Positions 32,496 to 40,066 of a stretch of DNA of 45,846 bases are shown in pieces. This stretch comes from Syntrophorhabdus sp. PtaB.Bin027 (lineage in GTDB: Bacteria; Desulfobacterota; Syntrophorhabdia; Syntrophorhabdales; Syntrophorhabdaceae). Position numbers and translations under genes: made by a program. The notes under the pieces were generated by a model. The model saw only the letters and a program-made list of their open reading frames with translations. It made no database searches and was not told the origin of the DNA. The stretch covers positions 1 to 45,846 of the forward strand of contig MVQO01000167.1 in assembly GCA_002067585.1 (NCBI GenBank), in the 5' to 3' direction. How positions within the stretch are numbered: position 1 is the stretch's first letter; every line of letters begins with the position of its first letter.

Positions 32496-33022
32496 TTTTT
32501 ATCACCTCCTGCATAGACAATATTAGCGACAATAAGACCACCGATAAAAAAACAGATCAATGCAACATAACCGCTGACTGCCAGCTGGAGCGAACCGCTC
32601 AGCCCATGACCGCTCGGTCACCCGTCAGCCAGGCGGGCTCCGAACATAGCTATGGCACCACCAATAAAGGCAACAACACCCCTTTTTGCCATACCCGGAC
32701 CAAAGCGGGACTCCCACATAGTAGGCACTGCCTGTACTCGAAAACTTTTTGACGTAGTAGAGGCAATAAGGGATCCAAAAAATATCCCTATGACAAAGAG
32801 AAACTGCCAGTCAATTTTGGGCAGCTCTTTCTTGAAGTATTCAAGAGCTGCTACGTGTTCAGGATTAAATGTCCTTTCAACATAGCCTGCTGCCCGGACA
32901 AATGTTGTTGAGGCGCCAATGTATTTACCGGTGAACCATACGGAAAATACAAGGAGCAATCCTGTAAGGGCACCAGCCAGGTAAGGATTCCACCCTTTTG
33001 GTTCAGAATTCTTTTCAGTCAT
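32492..33022 (-). CDS. Selenocysteine-containing YeeE/YedE transporter half (in-frame UGA read as Sec135)
   Basis: Inner-membrane sulfur-transport (YeeE/YedE, DUF395) protein. The frame up to 32618 gives 134 residues ending ARLADG, then TGA, then 41 sense codons starting PSGHGLSGSLQLAVSG and a last TGA at 32492-32494. The family motif at this point is G-C-P/T-S-G-H-G, so the UGA replaces the conserved Cys of the transport path. Spans are at about residues 15-32, 72-88, 113-131 and 145-170; the last lies after the UGA. The terminal stop overlaps the next gene's ATG, as expected of a whole gene. Full product: 176 aa with Sec135. A strong promoter is at 33075-33103 and AAGGAGG precedes ATG 33022. 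A plain nonsense mutation is the alternative. Confidence 0.8.
32584..32603 (-). promoter_or_regulatory. SECIS-like hairpin downstream of the UGA
   Basis: On the coding strand, GCTGAGCGGTTCGCTCCAGC folds as GCT/AGC, one bulged C, then GAGC/GCTC with apical loop GGTTC. The GGU in the loop lies 22-24 bases after the UGA (32618-32620), within the spacing of bacterial SECIS elements, whose apical G-U is bound by SelB. The hairpin also codes for protein, as usual in bacteria. Confidence 0.6.
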
Positions 33023-33074
33023 AACCTTGCCTCCTTTCTTGTGTTATGAGCCTTTAAATTTCAGATGTGCATAC

Positions 33075-33103
33075 AATATAGGGTTATTACCAGCATTTAT
33101 CAA
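33075..33103 (-). promoter_or_regulatory. Promoter of the YeeE-Sec operon
   Basis: Reading leftwards: TTGATA (33103-33098), a 17-base spacer and TATATT (33080-33075), about 50 bases upstream of ATG 33022. This is a good sigma-70-type match. Confidence 0.6.
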
Positions 33104-33280
33104 GACACCACGGCTATTTTCCTCTACAGACTTCATTCAATTTCCATTGCCCAGCAGTGAACTGGCAACGGTCAACAGTATATGAAGCAGGCTATAGACT
33201 ATGGCAAAGACGTAAAAAAAGAAGTAATAAACAAATCAATTGGCTCTTTTAAATTAAGTAAAATGATGATCTTTCTTTCA

Positions 33281-33312
33281 TCTTTTCACTTTGAACTTTT
33301 AACTTTTCACTG
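33281..33312. repeat. Word-like repeat (CTTTGAACTTTTAACTTTTC)
   Basis: TCTTTTCACTTTGAACTTTT followed by AACTTTTCAC: words of about 9 bases repeated with variation. A related copy stands between cmk and hisC (40011-40050). The rest of the 371-base divergent spacer (33023-33393) contains the two promoters and no gene. Confidence 0.45.
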
Positions 33313-33333
33313 TTATCAGCTCATTCTCATCAC

Positions 33334-33363
33334 TTGACCCTGTCTATTTATTGCCATTATAAT
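33334..33363 (+). promoter_or_regulatory. Promoter of the flavoprotein-TtcA-like operon
   Basis: TTGACC at 33334-33339, an 18-base spacer and a perfect TATAAT at 33358-33363, about 30 bases before ATG 33394, which itself follows AGGAGGAGG. Confidence 0.65.
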
Positions 33364-33393
33364 AGGGGATACTAAACAGGAGGAGGTAGCCAT

Positions 33394-33933
33394 ATGGAGA
33401 CAGTTATTCTGTTCGGGAGCCCTCATAGGGATGGCAACACCATCCAGATTGTGAACGCCCTGTCCGATGGCCTGAAGCAAAAAGGCTACAATGTGCGGAT
33501 GCTCTATCTCAATGACCTGAACATAAGACCCTGTCAGGGTTGTTATGCATGCATTCCAAAGGGAACCTGCAAAATCAACGACGATATGAAAGACATCAGG
33601 AAATACATGATAGACTCGGACCTCATAGTCTATGCCACGCCAGTCTATTGGTATGGCCCATCCGGCCAGCTAAAGCTCGCCATGGATAGAGGTATCTCAT
33701 TTCTGGACAATGAATACAGTTCTCGACTGAAGGGCAAAAAGGTTGTCACCTTGATGACATGTGCTGAAGATAATACTGATACTTTCCAGCCTGCCCTAGA
33801 CATGTTCAAGAAGACTTTCGACCTTCTGGGACTGGAGTATGCAGGAAGCGTAGAAGCGCCCGGTTGCGTTGTAGGAAAAAAAATTAAGAAGGAATTCATC
33901 CAGAAAGTGAAGAAACTTGCAAAGGCAATCTAA
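33394..33933 (+). CDS. NADPH-dependent FMN reductase-type iron-sulfur flavoprotein
   Basis: Flavodoxin-fold protein of 179 aa. The FMN phosphate loop is GSPHRDGNTIQI (about residues 8-19). The motif CQGCYACIPKGTC (about 47-59) is the compact Cys cluster of the archaeal-type iron-sulfur flavoproteins (ISF), which may bind a [4Fe-4S] cluster. TPVYWYGPSGQLKLAMDR (about 81-98) is the typical flavin-contacting segment. It uses reduced ferredoxin or NAD(P)H in relatives; the acceptor here is unknown. Its stop overlaps the start of the TtcA-like gene by one base (TAATG), so the two are translationally coupled. Confidence 0.9.
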   Translation: METVILFGSPHRDGNTIQIVNALSDGLKQKGYNVRMLYLNDLNIRPCQGCYACIPKGTCKINDDMKDIRKYMIDSDLIVYATPVYWYGPSGQLKLAMDRGISFLDNEYSSRLKGKKVVTLMTCAEDNTDTFQPALDMFKKTFDLLGLEYAGSVEAPGCVVGKKIKKEFIQKVKKLAKAI

Positions 33934-34682
33934 TGAGCAAGAACGGCCATTATTATTTTACATCGAAAAAAGTTGGGAAGGCTATCTGGGACTACAGGAT
34001 GCTGCAAGAAGGGGATAAAGTCCTCGTAGCTGTGTCCGGTGGTAAGGATAGCATCTCTCTTGTGAAAATCATGAAGGATCGAACAAAGTTCGTACCCATC
34101 AAGTATGATGTTATGGCATGTTTTGTTGACATGGGTTTCAAATGGGTGAACAAGGATATCCTTATCAGATATTTCGAAGAAGAATCGATTCCCTTTGTGA
34201 TTGCACACCCACCTGAATCATGGAAGGGAGATGAAGAATCATTTGGCTGTTTTTGGTGCAGTTGGAACAAAAGGAAGGCCCTCTTTGATACTGCTCATAA
34301 TCTGGGATGCACAAAGATTGCCTTTGCCCATCACATGGATGATATTATCGAGACCATGCTCCTCAATCTCTTCTTCCAGGGGGAGATAGGCACCATGCAG
34401 CCTTTTCAGGATATGTTTGAAGGGGAGCTTGCGATTATTCGTCCCCTGGCCTACGTTGAAGAAAAAGAACTTCTTAAGCTCTCTCGGCAAATGAACCTGC
34501 CAATCATAGCCTCTGCATGTCCTCACAGCAAAACCTCTAAACGATACCTTCTCAAGGGCATGATTGCCGAATTAAAGAAGCACAACAGAAATGTGAAAAA
34601 AAACATATTTCGCAGCCTTCAGCGTGTTAGAGAAGAATACCTGCTTGGCCCACAAAAAAACCTTCAAAAGTTTAATGAGTGA
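33933..34682 (+). CDS. TtcA-like ATPase (tRNA 2-thiocytidine/thiouridine synthase family)
   Basis: Adenylating PP-loop enzyme of 249 aa, cytoplasmic. PP-loop AVSGGKDSISLV (about residues 32-43) binds ATP. GCFWCSWNKRK (about 107-117) gives the CxxC pair, and ACPHSKTSKRY (about 190-200) gives a third Cys, as in TtcA proteins, which hold a [4Fe-4S] cluster to deliver sulfur to tRNA. HHMDDIIETMLLNLFFQG is the family core. The substrate could be tRNA cytidine 32 or another uridine position. The flavoprotein coupled to it may supply electrons to the cluster. Confidence 0.88.
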   Translation: MSKNGHYYFTSKKVGKAIWDYRMLQEGDKVLVAVSGGKDSISLVKIMKDRTKFVPIKYDVMACFVDMGFKWVNKDILIRYFEEESIPFVIAHPPESWKGDEESFGCFWCSWNKRKALFDTAHNLGCTKIAFAHHMDDIIETMLLNLFFQGEIGTMQPFQDMFEGELAIIRPLAYVEEKELLKLSRQMNLPIIASACPHSKTSKRYLLKGMIAELKKHNRNVKKNIFRSLQRVREEYLLGPQKNLQKFNE

Positions 34683-34730
34683 TAAGGCAGGATTAAAGGA
34701 TTGGAGAGATAAGGATTAATAAACCTGTAA

Positions 34731-35525
34731 ATGACTAAACTGCAGAAAATAAGGATCGGTTCTTTTGTCATGTACCTGCTTTCCGACACTGTAAACCCCT
34801 CTCAGTTTCTTGACAAATTCCTGCGCACCGGAAATCAGGCGAATAAGGGGAGAGGTGGCCTGAAGCTCATCTCCATAAACGACGAGCTCTTTGTATGCAG
34901 GAAGTATTTGCATGGAGGCGTTGGGAGAGCGGTAACAAAAGATCTTTTCTTATCCGAGAAAAGGGCCCTCAATGAAATACAAATTATGATCTACCTCAAA
35001 GAAAATCATTTTCCCGTAGTGGAGCCCGTAGGTATTCTCATTGGAGAAGATTTTCCCTTTAGAAAACCCCACATCATAACCAGATTTGAGGACAACACAG
35101 GCGAGTTGCTGGAATTTATTAAGGTGTCGAGCCGCAAAAAAAGGCTGAGGGCTATACGAGATCTAGCCAGATACATGTGGCACCTTGAACGGCTTGGCAT
35201 CTTTCATCCTGATCTCCATCTGCGCAATGTGCTGGTAAAAAAAAATGGGAGGCTCATCTTCCTCGACTTCGATAAAGCTTCCAAAAGAACCATTTCAAAA
35301 AAGAATGTTGAGACAATGATATGGAGGCTCAACAGGTTTGCTGAAAAATGGGAGATCAAAGGTTATTTCCGCATCAGCATTTTGGAGAGATTACTTTTTA
35401 TCCGGACATATTCAAAATTGTCTGGTTATAACCTTGAGGAGGAAATGGCAAAAAAACTCGTTACCAAAAAACTGCTGTCCCGGGCAGGTTGGTTTGCAGA
35501 ATCCATTCTCTACGGGAAGAACTGA
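34731..35525 (+). CDS. LPS-core kinase-like protein (KdkA/WaaP/InaA family)
   Basis: A 264-aa protein-kinase-fold enzyme likely to phosphorylate Kdo or heptose in the LPS inner core on the cytoplasmic face. Kinase landmarks: FVCRKYLHGG (lysine strand) near residue 55, the catalytic loop FHPDLHLRNVLV (about 166-177) with its Asp and Asn, and IFLDFDKAS (about 183-191) as the metal-binding DFD. An ATP loop is not obvious, as in this family. It is separated by 48 bases from the TtcA-like gene and lies convergent to the lpxL-like gene. Kdo kinase is the best guess. Confidence 0.8.
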   Translation: MTKLQKIRIGSFVMYLLSDTVNPSQFLDKFLRTGNQANKGRGGLKLISINDELFVCRKYLHGGVGRAVTKDLFLSEKRALNEIQIMIYLKENHFPVVEPVGILIGEDFPFRKPHIITRFEDNTGELLEFIKVSSRKKRLRAIRDLARYMWHLERLGIFHPDLHLRNVLVKKNGRLIFLDFDKASKRTISKKNVETMIWRLNRFAEKWEIKGYFRISILERLLFIRTYSKLSGYNLEEEMAKKLVTKKLLSRAGWFAESILYGKN

Positions 35526-35557
35526 TGGCAGGGAAAGCTCCAAACGTCAGGCTAAGC

Positions 35558-35588
35558 ACTGAGAACCAGGAACTCATAACTAATAACC
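35558..35588. repeat. Word-like repeat (CTGAGAACCAGGAACTCATAAC)
   Basis: ACTGAGAACCAGGAACTCAT and AACTAATAAC repeat words of 8-10 bases in the spacer between the convergent Kdo-kinase-like and lpxL-like genes; related to 20167-20196. Confidence 0.45.
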
Positions 35589-35605
35589 GACAAATGTTAA
35601 CATAC

Positions 35606-36490
35606 CTATGGTTTGTCGCGCCCCCACCTTCGATGAACCCAGAACCATTCATCAGGATTTTCAATTATTATTGACTCCAGGAATGCATTGATCTTCCTGG
35701 TATTCTGCCGGATCAATTCCTCAATTTTACCCTTTCTTTCCATCTCAATGGGCTCGTTACACCTGATGACATACCTGAGAAAACCCTTGCGGATAAAGTA
35801 TACAGGCATGACCGGCGTGCCGGTCTTCATGGCAATCATAGTAATCCCTTTATTTGTAGGCACTGATTCACCGAAGAAGTCTACATATACACCCTTTGAC
35901 CGCTTCTCTCTCTGATCACCGAGGATAGCAATGATCTTGTTTTCCCTGAGAAACCTCATTACATCCCTACTCGTATTCACATTTGGGATTACAGTAAGTC
36001 CGGTAGATGCCCGCATATGATTCATAAATCTATCGATTAGCCTGTGGCGTTTTAAGGGACGGGCAAGGACAACGACCGGATTTTGGAAGAACGACGACGC
36101 GATTCCCATAATCTCCCAGTTTGCATAATGAAAAACCAGGGCAATCACGCCTTTGTTTAATGCAAGAGCCCTATCCATATAATCGCGGTGCTCAATTGAA
36201 AACCGCTTTTCATAGTCCTTTGTTGGGATATAAGGCAGGAGGAGGGCTTCTACAAAATTGATTCCCAGTTTCTCGAAAGATCTTAGCGCTATTTCGCTGG
36301 CTTCCCGCTCTGTGTAATGCTTGAAAGCGCGGAGAATATTTGATATGGCTACATTTCTTCTTTTTTTAAGAATTTTAAAAGCAACCCTTCCAAAAAAAGC
36401 GCCTGTACCTTGCTGATAATTCTCTGGAAGAATACGGAGAGATAGCTGAAAGACTTTGATCGTTAGAATAAGGAGTAAATCTATAAGCAC
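35606..36490 (-). CDS. Lipid A biosynthesis acyltransferase (LpxL/HtrB family)
   Basis: Inner-membrane acyltransferase of 294 aa that adds a secondary acyl chain to Kdo-lipid A or a lipid A precursor. N-terminal membrane anchor about residues 1-22; catalytic H-x4-E in FHYANWEIMG (about 118-127). LGDQREKRSKGVYVDFFGE (about 192-210) is the family's second signature, and TPVMPVYFIRK the third. The start is GTG 36490, 8 bases after the Trm112-type gene, with no clear ribosome site, so it is probably coupled. LpxL and LpxM cannot be told apart. Confidence 0.88.
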   Translation of the reverse strand: MLIDLLLILTIKVFQLSLRILPENYQQGTGAFFGRVAFKILKKRRNVAISNILRAFKHYTEREASEIALRSFEKLGINFVEALLLPYIPTKDYEKRFSIEHRDYMDRALALNKGVIALVFHYANWEIMGIASSFFQNPVVVLARPLKRHRLIDRFMNHMRASTGLTVIPNVNTSRDVMRFLRENKIIAILGDQREKRSKGVYVDFFGESVPTNKGITMIAMKTGTPVMPVYFIRKGFLRYVIRCNEPIEMERKGKIEELIRQNTRKINAFLESIIIENPDEWFWVHRRWGRDKP

Positions 36491-36497
36491 ACGGAAA

Positions 36498-36674
36498 CTA
36501 TTCTATATCTATAGAAATTGCTTCATCTATGAGCATAACCGGGATGTCGTCTTTGATAGGGTACATAAGCTTACAGGCATCACAGATAAGGCCATCCTGG
36601 GCATTGGTTAGCCTTATATCACCCTTACATTTTGGACAACAAAGTATATCAAGCAATTCCTTACTGATTGGCAT
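36498..36674 (-). CDS. Trm112-family zinc-ribbon protein
   Basis: A 58-aa protein, too short for a usual ORF cut-off. The sequence starts MPISKELLDILCCPKCKGDI and has CxxC pairs at CPKC (about residue 13) and CDAC (about 32), followed by YPIKDDIPVML, the full Trm112/UPF0434 pattern. Eukaryotic Trm112 activates methyltransferases; bacterial copies often lie beside lipid A genes and their partner is unclear. ATG 36674 follows GGGGGGA, 14 bases after the rpsA stop, and lpxL-like starts 7 bases after its stop. Confidence 0.92.
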   Translation of the reverse strand: MPISKELLDILCCPKCKGDIRLTNAQDGLICDACKLMYPIKDDIPVMLIDEAISIDIE

Positions 36675-36688
36675 AAATAAGTCCCCCC

Positions 36689-38404
36689 CTATCCAGTAAC
36701 GTCCTGATTGTCCCTGTTCATGGCTGACTCAAGTATGTCGCCGAGAGTTGAAAAGGCTCCTTCTTCCTGGTGAGCTACTTTTTCCTCTGTCTTTTCCTCT
36801 GATTTCCTCAAGGCTTTGATACTGAGACCAATCCTCTTATCTTTCTCGTCAATATTGAGGATTACTACCTGAACAGAATCATCGACTTTGTATATTTCGG
36901 ATAGATTTTTCCCCTGGAGATCATCCATTTCAGACAGGTGGATTAAGCCCTCAATACCTTCTTCAATTTCTACAAACACACCGAAGTCAGTGATACTCGT
37001 TATAAACCCGTCAATAATATCCCCAATGTGATACTTTGTAGAAATACCCTTCCATGGGTCATCTTTCAATCGTTTCAGACTCAGGGAAAACTTCTTTTGT
37101 GTTTTGTCAACAGTTAACACAAGCGCCTCAACATAAGTTCCCTTCTTGTAAACATCGGAAATGGCTTTTTTACGTCTCGAATAGGAAACCTCTGACATGT
37201 GTATCAATCCGTCAATGCCGTTCCCGATACCCACAAACATACCAAACTCAGTGAGATTTTTTACTTTTCCTTTCAGTATGGTGCCGGGAGGATATAGTTT
37301 TTCCATCTCGTCCCACGGGTCAGGGAGGAGCTGTTTCATTCCGAGGGATATTCTTTTTCTTTCCTGGTCTATATTCAAGACAACAAGTTCGATCCAGTCC
37401 CCTTTATTTACGATCTTGTGGGGGTTTTTCAACCTTCGGTCCCAACTCATCTCCGTAATATGGAGCAGGCCCTCCACACCCTGTTCGAGCTCCACAAAGA
37501 CACCGTATTCAACAACACCAACTACCTTTCCCTTCACTTTAGATTGGAGGGGATATCTTTCCTCTATCTTCAACCACGGATCTGACTTCAACTGTTTCAT
37601 GCTAACAGAGATTCTTTCTTTCTCAAGATCAATATCTATAATTTTTACCTTGACTTCGTCTCCAACTCTCAGATATTCCTTTGGGTGGGTTATCCTTCCC
37701 CATGTTATCTCGTTCAGGTACAGGAATCCGTCAACGCCGCCGAGATCAACAAAGGCGCCATAATCGGTGATGTTCCTGATAAATCCATAAACAACCTGGT
37801 CCTTCTTGACGTTTTTCCAGAACTCCTGCTTTCTCTTCTCTTTTTCCTCTTCCATGAGGATTCTTCTGGAGATAATGACGTTGCCTTTGCGTTTGTTTGA
37901 TTTGATAACTTTAAACTTGAGATGCCTACCCACAAAAGATGCCGGATTCTTAACCGGTTTCACATCGACCTGTGAAATGGGGAGAAAAGCATTCACACCG
38001 ATATCGACAAGAAAACCGCCTTTAACTTCAGAGACAATATCACCTTCCACCGGAGTACCGTCTTCCAGCGATTTTTCTATATTTTGCCATGCCCTGATCG
38101 TATCTACCCTTTGCTTGGAAAGAATGAGAAGACCGAATTCCCTTTCCCTCCCCACAACCATTACTTCTACTTCATCCCCCTCATTTACAGTTGATTCACC
38201 AGCTTTATTGGTAAACTCACTCAAAGAGACCTTCCCTTCAGATTTCAGGCCTACATCAACAATGACAGTATCTCCATTTATGTTGATGACCTTTCCTGTG
38301 AAGATGTTCCCTTCCTGGGGACTCCTCATGGAGGTTTCGTAAAGCTCCTGCATTTCCTCCTGTGTATTCTCTTTGTGCACTGAGTTGTCACCGGTATCGA
38401 CCAT
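36689..38404 (-). CDS. rpsA: 30S ribosomal protein S1
   Basis: Ribosomal protein that captures mRNA on the 30S subunit. Six S1/OB repeats can be read at about residues 34-103, 120-187, 205-275, 292-362, 379-449 and 466-536, each with the F-V-D-L/I-G pattern (for instance YGAFVDLGGVDGFL and YGVFVELEQGVEGLL). The first two are diverged, as normal for the ribosome-docking repeats. Length 571 aa is typical. It lies 9 bases after ispH, an arrangement seen in several anaerobes as cmk-ispH-rpsA. Confidence 0.96.
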   Translation of the reverse strand: MVDTGDNSVHKENTQEEMQELYETSMRSPQEGNIFTGKVININGDTVIVDVGLKSEGKVSLSEFTNKAGESTVNEGDEVEVMVVGREREFGLLILSKQRVDTIRAWQNIEKSLEDGTPVEGDIVSEVKGGFLVDIGVNAFLPISQVDVKPVKNPASFVGRHLKFKVIKSNKRKGNVIISRRILMEEEKEKRKQEFWKNVKKDQVVYGFIRNITDYGAFVDLGGVDGFLYLNEITWGRITHPKEYLRVGDEVKVKIIDIDLEKERISVSMKQLKSDPWLKIEERYPLQSKVKGKVVGVVEYGVFVELEQGVEGLLHITEMSWDRRLKNPHKIVNKGDWIELVVLNIDQERKRISLGMKQLLPDPWDEMEKLYPPGTILKGKVKNLTEFGMFVGIGNGIDGLIHMSEVSYSRRKKAISDVYKKGTYVEALVLTVDKTQKKFSLSLKRLKDDPWKGISTKYHIGDIIDGFITSITDFGVFVEIEEGIEGLIHLSEMDDLQGKNLSEIYKVDDSVQVVILNIDEKDKRIGLSIKALRKSEEKTEEKVAHQEEGAFSTLGDILESAMNRDNQDVTG

Positions 38405-38413
38405 GCCGTCCCC

Positions 38414-39235
38414 CTAAAGATTTTTTACACGCCTATCCACAAGATCTATAATAAAATCAGGGGTTGAGGAACCCCCTATGAGGCCAACTTTTCGAGCACC
38501 TCTAAACCAATCAGATTTAAGATCTTTGTCCGTTTCTATGTGATACGTTTTTGGCTGAACTTTTTTTGCTATCTTGTAAAGCTTTGTGGTGTTTGAGCTA
38601 TTCTTCCCACCTATAACAAGCATCACATCAACCAACCCAGCAAGCTTGACAGCCTCCTGCTGCCTGACCTGGGTACTCCTGCATATTGTGTCATACACCC
38701 TAATCTCTTCTGCACCGTCTAAAAGCCCGGTGACAACGCTTGTAAAAGTCTCCCGATCAAGCGTTGTCTGACTAACAGCCCCAATCTTCCGGGCATCTAT
38801 CCGGCAGGATTCTTGCAATACAATACCATCATTATCCAAATAACTCAACACACTTTTCACTTCAGCGTGGTTCTTGTCTCCAATGATTACAACCTGATAG
38901 CCATGTTTTTTCAAATACATAGCCCGTTTTCTCACCCTTTTCACAAAAGGGCATGTTACATCAATGCTTTCCAGGCCCTTTTTTTGTATATACTCTTCTT
39001 CTTCTTTCTTTATGCCATGGGTTCTAAAGACGACCGTCCCATCGCTAATATCCGTGACATCATCCACAGGGATTACGCCTTTTTCCTTCAACATTGATAC
39101 TATCTGGGGGTTGTGAATGATAGGGCCAAGAGTATATATGGCATGGCTCTTTCTTTCAATCTCTTTCATTACCCTGTCGATAGCCCTTTTCACCCCAAAA
39201 CAAAAACTCGAGTGTTCGCTTTTCACTGTTTCCAT
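38414..39235 (-). CDS. ispH: 4-hydroxy-3-methylbut-2-enyl diphosphate reductase
   Basis: Last enzyme of the MEP isoprenoid pathway, making IPP and DMAPP with a [4Fe-4S] cluster. The three cluster Cys are in SFCFGVKRAI (Cys12), DVTCPFVKRV (about Cys96) and YDTICRSTQVRQQ (about Cys186). HAEVKSVLSY gives a conserved His, and GSSTPD is the substrate-binding end motif. The 273-aa size is slightly short but complete. Its start overlaps cmk by 13 bases. Confidence 0.96.
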   Translation of the reverse strand: METVKSEHSSFCFGVKRAIDRVMKEIERKSHAIYTLGPIIHNPQIVSMLKEKGVIPVDDVTDISDGTVVFRTHGIKKEEEEYIQKKGLESIDVTCPFVKRVRKRAMYLKKHGYQVVIIGDKNHAEVKSVLSYLDNDGIVLQESCRIDARKIGAVSQTTLDRETFTSVVTGLLDGAEEIRVYDTICRSTQVRQQEAVKLAGLVDVMLVIGGKNSSNTTKLYKIAKKVQPKTYHIETDKDLKSDWFRGARKVGLIGGSSTPDFIIDLVDRRVKNL

Positions 39236-39945
39236 TTTTCACCGATAGTATAGATGTGTTTATAAAGTTCCTCCACGACTCCCTTTACATCAAGGCCTGA
39301 TGTGTCCACATGAATAGCTCCTTCAGGGATGATGAGAGGCGCCAGGTTCCGCTCAGTATCATTTTTATCCCGCCTTTCCATATCTTCCCTCACAGATGCA
39401 ATATCAACCTTGGTACCTTTTGAAAAAAGTTCTGCATGGCGCCTTTTCGCCCGTTCTTCTGGATTGGCATCAAGGTAGAATTTCACATGGGCATCTGGGA
39501 ACACAACGCTTCCTGTATCACGTCCTTCAACAACAATGCCTCCAGCTTTTCCAAGCTCACGCTGCACTATGTAAAGATGTTCCCTAACCGTCTTGTTCTG
39601 TGAGAGTTTTGACGCGAGCATAGATATATCAGGTTCTCGAATCTTTTTTGATATGTCTTCACCATCCAGGTAGACCCTGGCTTCATTTTCAAATTCAAAC
39701 TTAAGATCCAGGTTGGTGAGCCATTCTTTCAGGTTATCGATTTTCTCCATTTGGTCATCGCTGTTTGCTTGCTGCTGGCCGCTGGCTGCTGACTTCCGTT
39801 TCTCGAACGCCCACGCCACCCCACGGTACATTGCACCTGTATCTATGTAAGTATAGTGCAGACTGGTAGCAATCATCTTTGCCACAGTGCTCTTCCCGGC
39901 ACCACTGGGTCCATCTATGGTTATAATCAAATTATTCGGTATCAT
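39223..39945 (-). CDS. cmk: Cytidylate kinase with an inserted polar segment
   Basis: Phosphorylates CMP and dCMP to the diphosphates. P-loop DGPSGAGKSTVAKM near the start, YIDTGAMYRGVAWAF (CMP site), VVEGRDTGSVVFPDA, and RRDKNDTERNLAPL with the conserved Arg and Asp are all intact. After the first third, KSAASGQQQANSDDQME (about residues 50-66) is an extra segment not usual in the family. Its DNA (39764-39797) has the same AGC-word character as the intergenic repeats. ATG 39945 is chosen over GTG 39954; neither has a strong ribosome site. Confidence 0.94.
   Translation of the reverse strand: MIPNNLIITIDGPSGAGKSTVAKMIATSLHYTYIDTGAMYRGVAWAFEKRKSAASGQQQANSDDQMEKIDNLKEWLTNLDLKFEFENEARVYLDGEDISKKIREPDISMLASKLSQNKTVREHLYIVQRELGKAGGIVVEGRDTGSVVFPDAHVKFYLDANPEERAKRRHAELFSKGTKVDIASVREDMERRDKNDTERNLAPLIIPEGAIHVDTSGLDVKGVVEELYKHIYTIGEKWKQ
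39764..39797. repeat. AGC-word repeat inside cmk
   Basis: The stretch TTTGCTTGCTGCTGGCCGCT, continuing GGCTGCTGAC, is built of repeated GCTG/GGCC words like the intergenic family and codes for the extra Ala/Ser/Gln-rich segment of the cytidylate kinase. Confidence 0.4.
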
Positions 39946-40010
39946 GCTTGGCACACATTCGATAGAGAATATTACCCTTATACAAGCAGAAGTTGTGAGG
40001 CCAAGAAGGT

Positions 40011-40050
40011 GAAAAGATGAATTTTGAACTTTAGCTTCTTAACTTCTCAA
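40011..40050. repeat. Word-like repeat between cmk and hisC
   Basis: GTGAAAAGATGAATTTTGAA and CTTTAGCTTCTTAACTTCTC belong to the same family as 33281-33312. The 121-base spacer otherwise holds nothing clear. Confidence 0.4.
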
Positions 40051-40066
40051 CCTCTGCCCTTTTCTA

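Noticed and set aside
32618..33022. A plain 134-aa YeeE fragment ending at the first TGA
   Set aside because: Everything after the TGA stays in frame for 41 codons, matches the family, and ends in an ATGA overlap with the next gene; a simple truncation does not explain this.
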